Source: Hydnum rufescens UP504
Lineage: Eukaryota > Basidiomycota > Agaricomycetes > Cantharellales > Hydnaceae
Assembly (NCBI GenBank): GCA_014904985.1
Contig: MU128979.1
Coordinates: forward strand, 17,419-81,418
DNA: 64,000 nucleotides
Direction of reading: 5' to 3'
Made by a program: the position numbers and the translations under genes
In this document: positions 1 to 10,861 of the stretch, piece after piece
Position numbering within the stretch: the stretch's first letter is position 1
Layout of the letters: every line of letters begins with the position of its first letter
Notes under the pieces: generated by a model
Database searches by the model: none
Seen by the model: the letters and a program-made list of their open reading frames with translations, nothing else
Told to the model about the DNA's origin: nothing

Positions 1-122
1 CTCTTGCCTCTGGTTCGAACGTTTTGGACCCCTCTACTATCCTCGATGGTTGTTTTAAACGGGGCGCCCCTGACGAACTAGGATTCATGCGGCGCGTCGT
101 TGCAGACCAGGGCGCCGCGTCC
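1..122. other. Window edge, no feature recognised
   Basis: CpG-rich sequence with no complete gene. It could be the 5' part of the gene continuing at 159-884. A short candidate first exon begins with an ATG at 123 and runs into a GTAAGC donor at 146. I see nothing else here. Confidence 0.3.
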
Positions 123-158
123 ATGTTTCCTCCCGTCCATTTCGAGTAAGCATCCCTT

Positions 159-884
159 TTGCCTTGGACCTTCCGGCTTTGGACTAATCTATCCCATTTC
201 GCAAGTTCACCAATCTTTGAATCCCTCGTCGATGCCGGAATCTCGCCGTCGACGCCCGACGCCCCTTCTACGTCCCCCCCAAACTCTACCTCTGCTGGAA
301 AGGAGCAGGGCCCTAGCAAACTCCGAAAAGAGAGCCCTTATCGCAAGAAGAAGCGCACCTCAAACAAGGCTGCTTCTAAAGCAAACGAGGCAGCCCGGCT
401 TCGTAAGAGGCAGCGAAGCCAAATGCGGCTTCTAGAGGAACAGCAGCACAAGGCCGTCATTGTTCGCATGGCGGACAAGGTCGAAGGCCTCAAGGCCGCG
501 CAATCAGGGTTTAGTGGGCCCCCGGAAGGATGGGAGCAAACGGACAAACGTTTGACCCCGCCCAGGCTCTCTATAACACTACAGTCGCTCCTACCCATCG
601 AATACGAGTACGAGCCTCTTCCCAATTCTTGTAGACCGTGGCTAACGGGCATTATCCCGACTAGCCCCAGCAACCGGGCGCCCACTCTCATCGTAGATTG
701 TGAACATCGTCTAGTTATCCTGCGATCATTCAGGGATAGCCACATGATGGACAAATGGATGGTGTCCTGGCTTCGAGTGCTGGATCATTTTGCCGCTCAA
801 ACCAAGATAACCGAACCTGCGTGCCCCCACAGGAGGGAACATTGCCCAGCATCTTTTAGGGTTCAACCAGGTGAACAGGAATAA
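159..884 (+). CDS. Basic-region hypothetical protein upstream of the TET/JBP-like gene
   Basis: An open frame of 241 codons of unknown function. The N-terminal third is Ser/Pro/Thr-rich. It is followed by a strongly basic stretch (around residues 58-95, motifs such as RKKKRTSNK and RLRKRQRSQMR) that could be a nuclear localisation or DNA-contact segment. The C-terminal half (LPIEYEYEPLP, PTLIVDCEHRLVILRS) is globular-looking. In fungal TE-borne TET/JBP genes, as I know them, a basic N-terminal extension precedes the oxygenase domain, so this may be the upstream exon of the gene at 979. I could not find a convincing splice path between them. The listed start is not an ATG; an ATG at 123 followed by GTAAGC at 146 may be the true first exon. 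This part is absent from the second element copy, where an E repeat abuts instead. Confidence 0.45.
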   Translation: MPWTFRLWTNLSHFASSPIFESLVDAGISPSTPDAPSTSPPNSTSAGKEQGPSKLRKESPYRKKKRTSNKAASKANEAARLRKRQRSQMRLLEEQQHKAVIVRMADKVEGLKAAQSGFSGPPEGWEQTDKRLTPPRLSITLQSLLPIEYEYEPLPNSCRPWLTGIIPTSPSNRAPTLIVDCEHRLVILRSFRDSHMMDKWMVSWLRVLDHFAAQTKITEPACPHRREHCPASFRVQPGEQE

Positions 885-978
885 TAACAACGTGGGTTTG
901 CCATTGTTGGTTGTGAAGGCCACAATGCAGCCCCGATTTTGATGATATACTATACTGCCCCCTTAGATACCCTTCAAA

Positions 979-1814
979 ATGGCATTCACAGTCGACTATC
1001 AAACAGAAATAGATAGTCTTATCGCCTCGTCTGAATTCCAGCTGATATGGTAGTGCTTTGTTTGATGGGGCCCTCTATGCGCTCACCCTTGCTCTATAGT
1101 GAAGTTCTCACAAAACTCCTGGACCAGTATTTCCCTGCGATTGCAGCCAAATATCGAGCAGCCGACAGGTTCTGGTGGTCAGAAACCAGCAACCGAGTCA
1201 CCCTGCAGTTCTCATTGTTCTTCTGTGTGGCAATAAATGCAACAGTGAAGTCGCCCGTCAAAACTGTGCCTCATAGGGATTTCAAGAACGTAGCCATCGG
1301 AGTATGCGCCATCTTTGTCCTAGGTGAGCACCTTTTCCACATCCTTAGAAAAATAATTTGTGGAAACCTTCGCTCCACAGGGTTCTTCGATGATGGCGAA
1401 ACCACATGGCTGGTCAACTTTGAGGCCAGCATCATCATTCAATTACCGACGGGTGTATTCCTATTGTATCCCAGTGCATTAATCATGCATTTCAATGTGA
1501 ACAAAAACAGTACATCGATATATCTTGTTGATAAGGAGAAATTGACTGATACCATGCCATCAGAGTTCTTCTCCAATGAACATCCCCTCAAGTTTGTGTG
1601 TACTCAGAAGGGGGAGATCCCAAATGCTCTAAACTCCGTGCCCCTATGCTCCATCAACCCAGGCAGGGCCAGCCTAGTCTTTTTCAATCCTGCAAGCTTT
1701 TTCTACCCCCTCACAACTGGTTTTACTACTCTGGAGGAGGCAAGGGCGGCAGGTCTATCCGGGGAGTTGGATTTTTCAGAGGAGGCTAGATCGTCCTTTA
1801 ATAAGGTGTCCTAG
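979..1814 (+). CDS. TET/JBP-like 2-oxoglutarate/Fe(II) dioxygenase, copy 1
   Basis: Probable nucleic-acid-modifying dioxygenase of the TET/JBP superfamily; known members oxidise 5-methylcytosine or thymine. The sequence supports three exons, 979-1049, 1100-1323 and 1381-1814, with 50 and 57 bp GT-AG introns, joining in one frame. Iron-ligand motif: H-R-D in VPHRDFKN (1272-1280), with the distal His in PSALIMHFNV (1488-1490). A later Arg in GRASLVFFNP is a candidate for the co-substrate carboxylate. The spacing and the LPTGVFLLYPSA strand match the double-stranded beta-helix core. ATG 979 is chosen because the second copy preserves this exon and its intron. The KDZ transposase follows about 330 bp downstream in the same direction, the pairing described for agaricomycete genomes. 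The frame is open in this copy. The activity and the exact target base are inference. Confidence 0.72.
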
Positions 1815-2145
1815 GGCTCTCACTGTACTTTGCCTGACAAATCTTAATATTGTCATCCTCGGCACTTGCCATTCTTTTTGCCCTCGTTTTGATCTCCCCA
1901 CCCCATCGACGTTTGCCCCCAAGTGAACAGACCAAACTGCGTGTTTCGTCTGTTGTACCTGGGGCTCGAAGGAAGTGTGCTGTATAAAGAAATAAATAGT
2001 GACCCCTATGCCTCACTATGGCGTACGAATGTCCCACCATTCCGGCGCACTGCAGGACTCTGCTCCAGGCGTATCTATAGGGGAAATGGCTCTGGTCCAG
2101 CACAATCCTTCCCTAGGAACCGTCCACTACATCCCTGCCCCGAAG

Positions 2146-5100
2146 ATGAGAATCAGTGGGAGAAAGCGGAACCAATACACCGCTGGAGAAACATACAAGG
2201 GACAGAGGCTCAAAACAGCCTTCTACGGGGGATTAGAACTTACATGAAGGAGTCTCAATCTCAAAAGTCGGAGAGATCTAAGGGCGAGACTGCTGTCCTG
2301 CCCTCCCCTGGGCACTCTGCTACTATGGGCACCCCAGGCGCCTTGCGTATACTCCGGTTTGAGCCGATGGAGGGGGATGATCGGGATGACAGCTATGAGG
2401 ATGTGGAGCTGCTGCCTGCCGCGTTGCTGGGCGAGGGTTATTCTGCGCTGTTACAGAATGATCCCAGGGGGGCGAACCACCATCAGACATGGAGACAAAT
2501 CACTGCTGATCGATGGCTCAACCTCCTGCCAATGTTGGTGATGCCCTACCTACACTGGTGCCAAATAACTCGATATGGTCGTACAAAAATGACAACGGGC
2601 AGGGAATCTCCTTGCATGTGTGGGCAGAACAAATGCAATGCTACTGTTCAAATGGTGTCCAGTGAATGTGAGTGCCAAAGAGACAACAATGGAGCTGGCC
2701 TATGTGCTGATGCTGTCTACCTGGCAGCAATTGATATCCAGTGTTACAGTTATTGCGAATGTCAACCTCTCGCCCTCGCTCTGATGAATGCAGGAATGTT
2801 CCCTTCTAGTCCCATACGACCTCGCTTCGCATTTGATCTCAATCATCTCCTTTGGGCATCTGCCCTCTTCCTTTATGGGGCTCCTAACATATCGGCTTGG
2901 AGCGGAGCCCTTACAGCATACCTGACACAAAAAGGATTTGATGTGCCTTCTGAGGTATGGCAATGTTTTATTTGTGCTCCTTGGATGCGAATTTATACAT
3001 TTATTTGCCATCAGGATGCCTTGCATCACCCGTTTGGGACGGCTCTGATGTATTTTCAACAAGTGCAACAGCAAGCAGCAGGCCTAGCCCACAATATTGT
3101 CCAGGAGGCTCGCCTCTCAGGAGCAGTGTTGTCCAGTGTCCCTGCCCTGGACTGGACTACAGAACGGGTGGAAAGTCTTTTGCAGAAGCACAAGCGACTT
3201 CCTACTTTCCTTCGACCCAGGACCATTGCCCTGTGAATGACGACGCCCCGAGCCCTTATCTGCAATCCCAATGTTTCCTTTGCCATCCAGCCAATGAGGC
3301 CAAGGCGTCCAAGAATTTGTAAGTAGGAAACTGTTATTTCGAATAATCTTTACTTTTCTGACCTCTGTCTTATGCAGGTTCCATGGCATCTACTGTCTTG
3401 ATGCATGCTTCCAACAAGTGAGGCTTCGCGGCGCTGGTGGCTCTGACCCTGAGCTTAATATTTCACGGACGTGCTTCCTCTCCCCTGAGGACATTGCCAA
3501 GGCAAAGCTTCATGTGGAGAGGTGTAGAAAAGGGAAGGGCTCTGTGTTGTCAAACATGGATAGTTTGGAGGCCAAAGATATTGTGGAGCCTGGGCTGAAA
3601 ATTCCCATCTCTGTGCTCAACAACTGCGAAAAATCGTTTAAGGCCATGGATGAGAACTGTCAGAAGGGCTTGGCAGCCAGCTTTGCAGACACAGGCCTCA
3701 TGGCCCTGATATGCATGCATGATCAGGTCCTCTATCTCGCAAACGTCACATCTCCTGGTGAAAAGCACTACTATGCAGTCGCCTTGCTGATGGCCTTATT
3801 CTGAGGATTGCCGTCTTGGTGGAAGGCCAGTATTTTATATGATATAGGATGCCAACTCCACAGGAGTACATTGAAGGTGCATTGTTTGTGTATCTATATG
3901 TACCTGCATCAGTACTGATTATTGTTTTCCTTGCTTGCAGTTCCGCTTGATGCCCAAGTTCTCCAACCGGATTGAGTGGGGCATTTCAGTGTTCCATGCA
4001 TTTGGTCACCAATGGCCTTGCCAGTGTATCTATCACCCATTAAAAAGAGAGGGGTTTGGTTTTTCTGATGGGGAAGGGTGTGAAAGGTGTTGGGGTGCTC
4101 TCAAGAAACTCATACCAATCCTTCGTGTATCTGGGGTGAGTCTAATATTGAGGTCTCCAACTTCTTTCATCTGATGGGGGTATTGTCAATAGCATAACCG
4201 AAGACTCTTCTACTTGGATCTCCAAGTCTCCCACATGAGGCAACACTGGGCTTGGTTCCCTTGGGCATTGGCTATATAGGAGAATAACAAGAACTGCTGG
4301 ACGATTGCAAGATGCCAAGCATAGCCTTGCCCAAATTGGAATACCTATAGAGGATTTACGGACTGCTTGGAAAGAGCAGGTGGCTGCTCAATCTAAACCC
4401 CTCCCAAGTAAGTATTCTCTGCCATAATAAAATGGAAATCTCAGGTTACATGGTCCCTAATTATTGAATCCCTTGCAGTTGCCTCAAAGAACCTAGCTAG
4501 TGCTTTTGTGACAAACCTACTGTCCATGATTGAGGCCCAATCAACTACACAGGCTGCCATTCAAAAACTTCTCAAAGATATGGCTGCCCTCCCAGACAAT
4601 TCTGAGTCTGCAGAACAGAGAGTGGACATGACAATCCAACAATCTGATCTTGAAGCCTCCAATCAAAGACTCTCTGCTCGGATTGCCAAAGCTGTGAAGC
4701 AGCTGACAGAGAAGGACAGTGCCTCTGCAGCAGTCCTGGAAAAAGCAAAGGGAGACAGTTCCTAGCTCTGAAGTTGCATATCCGGGCCCTGAAGCATCAG
4801 TATCAGAGCACGTATTAGGGAGAGGAGGTTTGAATCTGAAAGGTTGGAAAGGGCCTATTTTAGGGCCACTCTTGGTTAGTTTTCATTTATTTTTGCTTGG
4901 ATTTGAAGGGTGCTAATTGTGGCAATGTGAAAGACCACAAGGCCCATGCACAGACAGCAGATGCTTTGAAAAGAAGGCCCCAGCCATCAAAAGACTGTCT
5001 CACAGTATAATACACTCTGTGGTGATCTCAAGAAACTCCAATCTAGGTCCCCTTCTCATAGGGACAAAACAATTCCCAAACCTCTTGAGGTTTCTTCCAT

Positions 5101-5755
5101 ATTTGGTCTTGGGGATGCTGATGAGGTTTGGGAGGATGCTGGGCTAGATCTAGATGAAGAAGAACATCCCTCCAGCTTGGCTAGCAGATGAGCAACTAGA
5201 AATGGTATCAAGGCAATGCATATCCATGACAGGGCAATTGAAGACATCTCCTACCTCAAAGATCAGCTGCAATCCCTAGTTGCTGGCTCAAAGGAGAATG
5301 GAGGGCAATTGGTCTTGCAATGGACAGATGCAAGGTACAAATCCCTTATTTTCTTTGTGTCCACAGAATGCAAACTCCTCATGGCTTCCCATCAAACAGA
5401 TCCATCCCTCCTTTTTCAGCTTCAGTGTCAACAGCAAACTGTACATTTTCTTGGGACCAAGTGGTGCCAAAAGTTGAGCACCATCAAGATAGGCCAGAAG
5501 TTGGATTGGCCCCTGCACATAAGACTGGCTGCAGCAGCAAGGGAACATGAAGATGGAGGAGAGATAGAAGGCTGGGAGAATCAAGAAGAGGAGTTTCAAT
5601 TATTAGGTGGTGGAGGGTTGGAATTTGAGGCAGAGAACACAGAGGTTGATGACTTTGTAGTGGAGTGTTTGATAGAGGGTGAGAGTGTTGAGAGTGAGGG
5701 CCAGGAGGATAATATTGGAAGAGAGTTTGATCTGGGTTGGGACCATTGGCAATAA
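2146..5755 (+). pseudogene. KDZ-superfamily transposase, copy 1 (stop-interrupted)
   Basis: DNA transposase of the Kyakuja-Dileera-Zisupton superfamily. After a cysteine cluster (CMCGQNKCNA, SECECQRDN) comes the family signature around YSYCECQPLA and GMFPSSPIRP (about 2750-2820). The catalytic core follows: LDACFQQVRL (first Asp, about 3400), LYDIGCQL (second Asp, about 3840) and HAFGHQWPCQ leading into FSDGEGCERCWGAL (Glu, about 4060-4100). Introns fit 2955-3015, 3319-3377 and 3877-3940, and more lie downstream. A coiled-coil, acidic C-terminus ends at 5755 (EGQEDNIGREFDL). The ATG at 2146 starts a basic segment (MRISGRKRNQYT) conserved in copy 2; an upstream open frame from 1923 also exists. 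A TGA at 3802-3804 breaks the core where copy 2 has CAA; an ancestral CGA would explain both by CpG transition. Transcript data would be needed to rule out readthrough. Confidence 0.85.
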
Positions 5756-5854
5756 AATTGACTGAAGTTGACACACTCTGGTGGGGATGTAGTCCAAATG
5801 GCTTACTCATCAACAGGAATGTATTCATGGGATAAGAGCCTGGCATTATCTCAT

Positions 5855-7480
5855 GAGTTTGGTAGTCAAACTCATGGGTTTGGGGGTCAAACCCATGGGT
5901 TTGGGGGTCAGACCCATGGGTTTGAAGGTCAGACCCATGGGTTTGAAGATCAGACCCATGGGTTGGAGGGTCAGACCCATGGGTTGGAGGACCAAACCCA
6001 TGGGTTTGGTGGTCAGACCCATGGGTGTGAGGGTCAGACCCATGGGTTGGAGGTCAGGCCCATGGGTTTGGGGGTGAGACCCATGAGTTGGAGGACCAAA
6101 CCCATGGGTTTGGGGTCAGACCCATGGGCTGGAGGACCAAATCCATGGGTTGGAGGTCAGGCCCATGGGTTTGGGGTGAGACCCATGAGTTGGAGGACCA
6201 AACCATGGGTTTGGGGTCAGACCCATGGGCTGGAGGACCAAATCCATGGGTTTGGGGGTCAGACCCATGGGTGTGAGGGTCAGACCCATGGGTGTGAGGG
6301 TCAGACCCATGGGTTTGGGGTCAGACCCATGGGCTGGAGGACCAAATCCATGGGTTTGGGGGTCAGACCCATGGGTGTGAGGGTCAGACCCATGGGTGTG
6401 AGGGTCAGACCCATGGGTGTGAGGGTCAGACCCATGGGTTTGGGGTCAGACCCATGGGTTGGAGGACCAAACCCATGGGTTTGGGAATCAGACCCATGGG
6501 TTCTGGGTCAGACCCATGGGTTTGGGGATCAGACCCATGGGTTCTGGGGCAGACCCATGGGTTTGGGAATCAGACCCATGAGTTAGAGGACCACACCCAT
6601 GAGTTTGGGAATCAGACCCATGGGTGTGGGAATCAGACCCATGGGTTGTAGGATGGCACCCATGGGTTCTGGGTCAGACCCATGGGTCTAGAGGTCAGAC
6701 CCATGGGTTTAGGGGTCAGACCCATGGGTCTAGAGGTCAGACCCATGGGTGCAGGGGTCAGGCCCATGGGTCTAGAGGTCAGCCCCATGGGTCTAGAGGC
6801 CAGACCCATGGGTCTAGAGGTCAGACCCATGGGTCTAGGGGTCAGACCCATGGGTTTAGGGGTCAGACCCATGAGTCTAGAGGTCAGACCCATGGGTCTA
6901 GAGGTCAGACCCATGGGTCTGATGCCCAACTCATGAGTCTGATGGTCCAACCCATGAGTCCAGGGGTCAAACCCATGGATCTGGGGGCAAACTCATGAGT
7001 CTGATGGTCCACCCCATGGGTCTGAGGGTCCACCTCATGGGTCTGAGGGCCCACCTCATGGGTCTGAGGGGCCATCTCATGAGTCTGAAGGTCTAACCCA
7101 TGAGTCCAGGGCTCAAACCCATGGGTCTGGGGTCAAACTCATGGGTCTAGGGGTCAAACCCATGGGTCTAATGCTCTGACTCATGGGTCTAGGGGTCAAA
7201 CCCATGGGTCTAATGCTCGACTCATGGGTCTAGGGGTCAAACCCATGGGTCTAATGCTCTGACTCATGGGCCTAGGGGTCAAACCCATGGGTCTAATGCT
7301 CTGACTCATGGGTCTAGGGGTCAAACCCATGGGTCTAATGCTCTAACTCATGGGTCAGCAGGCCTCACCCATGGGTGGAATGCCCCAGCCCATGAGTTTT
7401 ATTGTCAATACCCTGCCCTGACCATGCCGAAACCATGGTTTAGCACTGTCCCCTCATGGGTCAATATTTGTCCAACCCAT
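5855..7480 (+). repeat. Palindromic minisatellite (ACCCATGGGT core), large array
   Basis: About 1.6 kb of tandem units of 17-21 bp, roughly 80 by length. Each is built around the 10 bp palindrome ACCCATGGGT with a GGTCAG or GGAGG-type spacer. From about 6900 rightwards the variant ACTCATGAGT and mixed forms appear. It starts 100 bp after the KDZ stop codon and ends in the truncated CC gene. Open frames across it (peptides such as GQTHGF, VRPMGL, DPWV) exist in all three forward frames and several reverse frames only because the unit lacks stop codons; they are not annotated as genes. Possible roles are subterminal transposase-binding sites or a simple slippage array. Confidence 0.93.
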
Positions 7481-7565
7481 GGGTCTGTGATAGGTCCAGG
7501 GACCCTTTGGGTCCTCTCCTGTGCAGTAAAAGCCGACCCAAAGGGTCCAAATCTATCTGCCTGAG

Positions 7566-8378
7566 GTGTCGTCCCGCCTCTCATCCCACTTATCATACTC
7601 CTCGAAACCTCCTCCTTGCGCTCCTCGCAACTTTTATAAGCAACCAATCAGTATCCCACGGCCCGGCAAAAATGCAAACTCGTACCGCGCATGGCCATCG
7701 TACAGACAGGCAATTGTGGATCGCAAGCGCAACACTGCGCAGCGATTAGACAATGTTCGACGAGAGTACGAAGATAAGCGTAATGAGGACGTAAAGCAGC
7801 ATGCGGACCTTCTTGACCAATTAAGTCGCATGGTCGCCAATCACAATATGCAAATCGATTCTCTCACGCCGCCTCTTGCACTTCTTTCATCCACTTTACA
7901 TCAACAAGAAGCCAACCTCGAAACGAGATCCAAAATACTTGACAATCGCAATACCAAGTTAGCTTGTGATGAGGAATGTGTTGCTAACTGGCGTGACCGC
8001 CTTCTCTATCCTTCAGCATATCATCATGTATCGCAGACTGACAGACTATCCCGCATTTTTATCCAGGCAGCTGATATCATACGACAACACCATTGACTAG
8101 ATACACCATCCTCAGCCTTCGCTCTCCATCGTCGTATCGCTCCCGCGATATCCCAGCTTGCATCATCTCTTCGTGAAACGGACGAGTCCTTTCTGACAAT
8201 TGTACCCGACGATCGAGCAGTCCTTTACTATACTAGGCACGTTCATGATATACAATATGACCTCCGAGACAATGAATGGGCCAAGTTCAAGAAAAACCCG
8301 GCCGCCCCCTATGAGCTCGCAGACCTCCCATCCAACCCAGCTACTGAAGACTCCAATGTTGATTCAAATGGGTGGTAG
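7566..8378 (+). pseudogene. Coiled-coil cargo protein (CC), copy 1, 5'-truncated and stop-interrupted
   Basis: Function unknown. The reading frame runs 7566-8096 (AWPSYRQAIVDRKR, EDVKQHADLLDQLSRM, SQTDRLSRIF) and, after one TGA at 8094-8096, continues in the same frame to a TAG at 8376 (APAISQLASSLRET, PDDRAVLYYTRHV, DNEWAKFKKNP). The middle is Gln/Lys/Glu-rich and likely coiled coil. Copy 2 (to 24492) has AGG at the TGA position, so an Arg codon was probably lost. In copy 1 the beginning of the gene is missing: the minisatellite runs into it about 100 bp upstream, whereas copy 2 shows several hundred more bases of coding sequence. A distant relative occurs at 52.4-53.6 kb. No domain recognised. 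Confidence 0.55.
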
Positions 8379-8465
8379 CCCAATGTCATGTACCTATTTA
8401 ACTCTTTCTGGCTTTACAATAGCAAAACTCACGAATTCTACATCAGACTCAAAAAGCACCAACGT

Positions 8466-8690
8466 CAACTAAACTCGCATTCCATATCTCACACCTCGTA
8501 CTCTTGCGCCTCGTATCTCACACCTCATATCTCGCACCTCGTACTTTCGCGCCTCGTACTTTTGCGCCTCGTATCTCGCACCTCGTATCTCGTGCCTCAT
8601 ATCTCATGCCTCGTACTCCCACGCCTCATATCTTGCGTCTTGTACCCTCGTGCCTCGTATCTCGTGTGTCTTTCACCAAGGATTCCTACT
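8466..8690 (+). repeat. Pyrimidine-rich tandem repeat (CTCGTATCTCACAC type)
   Basis: Imperfect short tandem units alternating CTCGTA and TCTCACAC or TCTCGCAC, about 10-20 bp long. The equivalent place in copy 2 (24600-24970) has a longer version in which CTCGTA is mostly CTCATA or CTTGTA, again CpG loss. It lies just downstream of the CC gene in both copies. Confidence 0.75.
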
Positions 8691-9267
8691 TCTCTTTTCT
8701 TCAAATACATCCTGTGCTTCATCCCGATGTCCCACTCCCCTTATGTACTCAAGTTCCAATGTACCAAATATGTCGCCTGTTGGCCAAAGGAAAACCTTTA
8801 TTTTCTCTAAGTTCTCTGTTTATTATATGAGCTTGCCTGAAAACTGCTGCTAGTAAAATCTAAAATCTTCTATTCCTCCCCTTTAAAAATGTGTTTGATT
8901 TCGCCTAAGGTCTTTTGGACTTAGCCAAAAAAAAAAAAAGAAAAAAAAAAAAAAAAAAATATCAACCAAAGACCAAAGTCAAAGTAAAAAGTCAACAAGT
9001 TATGGCCCAAACCAAGCCCGTAAACAGCACCAAGAATTAACTGACAAACAATTAGAAATATGCTGAATCCGAACCCGAATCAAACACCCTGAAAATCTAA
9101 AAGACCCTGTTGAATCCAGACCTTCTCAAGCCAACTATAAAAAGCACCTCTAACACAAATTCTCCCCCCCTTATTCCGTCTCCACAACTCTGAAAAAACG
9201 TATGTTAACAAAAAAATTCTAAAGCTCATACAATGCTTACTTAAAAAGGGGTAGAACGTCGTCCATT
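8691..9267. other. Spacer between CC gene and ORF-A with poly-A tract
   Basis: No gene recognised. Contains a 30 bp A-rich run near 8927-8960 (A tract broken by one G) and AT-rich sequence before ORF-A. The copy 2 counterpart has an AT dinucleotide run (about 25292-25308) at the same place. The poly-A could be ordinary slippage or the scar of a retroposed sequence. Confidence 0.5.
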
Positions 9268-9630
9268 ATGCCTACCAATATCCTCACCAATGGCTTCCTG
9301 GAAATCCATACCGAACCTACACCCGATCTTGATGGCATACAAATCCCGGACGAGATAGACCGGCACTTTGTACAATTCACACAACATGTCAGAGACCACG
9401 ACGATCCAATTCTCAAAATCAATATCAGACGAATGGGTTACTTTTGCCCCAGCACAACAAATGCAGTCCAAACATATATGCTTGCCCACATCAAGTCATA
9501 CTGCATAATTCAAGACCACTCTGAAGGCGATGATTTTCATGTGAAGGTGCAGATAAGGCTCATTGTGTTTGGAAATGTTGATAGAGATGCAGTCAACCTT
9601 CCTACTTTCGTTCACCTCCCTCCTGTATAA
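9268..9630 (+). CDS. ORF-A, small cargo gene of unknown function, copy 1
   Basis: 120-codon frame with its own ATG and stop; no known domain recognised. Key segments: IPDEIDRHFVQFTQH, then MGYFCPSTTNAVQTYM, then DFHVKVQIRLIVFGNVDRDA. It is not a chance ORF. Copy 2 (25659-26002) keeps the same frame through most of its length, and a far more diverged relative at 50260-50640 (minus strand) preserves G-[YW]-F-C-P, the V-x-[VL]-x-[LI] strand and the C-terminal [FH]-x-P. This pattern of conserved residues with diverged bases indicates past selection on the protein. It is followed by ORF-B and ORF-C on the same strand. Confidence 0.55.
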   Translation: MPTNILTNGFLEIHTEPTPDLDGIQIPDEIDRHFVQFTQHVRDHDDPILKINIRRMGYFCPSTTNAVQTYMLAHIKSYCIIQDHSEGDDFHVKVQIRLIVFGNVDRDAVNLPTFVHLPPV

Positions 9631-9983
9631 ATCCACATCACGAATCACCTCCGTAAAAATTCAAATGAAATATTTTCGTGGAAACACTCGAATAAATGAA
9701 AAACACCATAAAAGGAAAGCATGAAATTATAAATCTAATCACATCACATGTATAAAATCAAACATAAAAGCCATCAAAAATGTAGACCTAATGCCTTCAT
9801 CCACAAATCCTAAAACCTTTCTATTACAACCTCAAAAGCCATGAACTCTACCAGTACGTATAAACAACAATCATTGAAGACACTTATTAAGAATCAAGAA
9901 ACCCAGGGGATGTTGAAAATTCGGATGAAGATTCAACTTCAAGTGCCGAACAACTGTCTCTTTCGTGCCAGGATTTCGCAACA

Positions 9984-10259
9984 ATGGAGGAAACAGAAAT
10001 CAGCATGGGAATGTTCATAACCGATCACAACTCGCACTACCTATCACTGTGTGTAGGAGAATTTGGTGTATTCTATCCCAATATCGAAAGCAACACCGAC
10101 CACTTCTATTATGCCTACTTGAGCCAAACACGAACCGAGGATTTCAGTTCAGATGGTCGTCTCTTCATTGGAATCGGCCTAGTCCTTGTGATATTTGGCA
10201 AGATGGATGATGCATGTCCAAACCCATATTTCACTCACACAATCCCCGCTGTCATATGA
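9984..10259 (+). CDS. ORF-B, small cargo gene of unknown function, copy 1
   Basis: 91-codon frame (METEIS-like start, then LCVGEFGVFYPN, EDFSSDGRLFIGIG, CPNPYFTHTIP). The frame is open about 75 bp upstream of the ATG with an acidic Ser-rich stretch (ENSDEDSTSSAEQ), so the protein may be longer or spliced. Copy 2 (about 26366-26637) aligns along the whole length but has three in-frame stops. No counterpart was found in the diverged set at 50 kb. No domain recognised. Confidence 0.45.
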   Translation: MEETEISMGMFITDHNSHYLSLCVGEFGVFYPNIESNTDHFYYAYLSQTRTEDFSSDGRLFIGIGLVLVIFGKMDDACPNPYFTHTIPAVI

Positions 10260-10495
10260 TAATTTTCAAAAAATGAAACCTCCACCTCCTCCACTGCATT
10301 TCAATGACATTGACATATAAAAATGACAGCAAGATGCTAATGGAAACAACCCTGCTGATCAATGAAGGAACCCAAACTTATGAGATCCCTAAGCGAAATT
10401 AGAGGTTGACACATGATCACAGACCTACGGATGCAAAAATGACATAAAAGCAAATCGAACGACTATCCCCAAGGTACAAATCAAAAGTGTTCACC

Positions 10496-10861
10496 ATGCC
10501 ATTGGAACTTCACACGATCATTTACCGGCAATTCAACTATCTCTATCCTGAACCATTCACCCACCTCGAATCCCATATGATCATCCGTTATTTCCCAAAT
10601 CCCCAAGTCGCATTTGATGGCATTATAAAGACAAAAAGAGTCGATTGGACAATGTACGAGTTCGGAGAACCACTCAACAATCGACCCTCGTTATGTCACG
10701 ACCTTGAAATCGAATTTGTCCTTCTCCTCTGCGTTCCAGAGAACATATCTGTGCCTCGTCGAACCTTCTCCACAGATTCTCTTGACCTCCATCTAAACAA
10801 TGTAATCCAAAGTGGGTGTTCGCTTGATGATCCAAGACTTATACAAAGAAAAACCTATTGA
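10496..10861 (+). CDS. ORF-C, small cargo gene of unknown function, copy 1
   Basis: Frame of about 121 codons from the ATG at 10496. Segments: MPLELHTIIYRQFNYLYP, IIRYFPNPQVAFDGII, then DLEIEFVLLLCVPENISV. Copy 2 (26869-27233) matches along its length with a 1-nt deletion. A diverged minus-strand relative at about 49720-50097 shares the MP start, the x-Y-x-x-FN motif, Y-x-P-x-P-x-x-x-F-[DE]-G-I-I, the K-x-x-x-W motif and a D-L-E-[IV] segment. The shared motifs across base-level divergence show this is a real protein family. Function unknown. Confidence 0.55.
   Translation: MPLELHTIIYRQFNYLYPEPFTHLESHMIIRYFPNPQVAFDGIIKTKRVDWTMYEFGEPLNNRPSLCHDLEIEFVLLLCVPENISVPRRTFSTDSLDLHLNNVIQSGCSLDDPRLIQRKTY

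Noticed and set aside
330..480. bZIP transcription factor in the 159-884 frame
   Set aside because: A basic stretch is present but no leucine heptads follow it.
5768..6998. Several long overlapping ORFs of repeated GQTHGF or VRPMGL peptides on both strands
   Set aside because: They are translations of the minisatellite unit, open in several frames at once because the unit lacks stop codons. No start context, no conservation in copy 2.
5855..7480. CRISPR-like array
   Set aside because: Units are adjacent palindromes with 8-11 bp degenerate spacers, no unique spacers of uniform length, no cas genes, and the sequence is eukaryotic.
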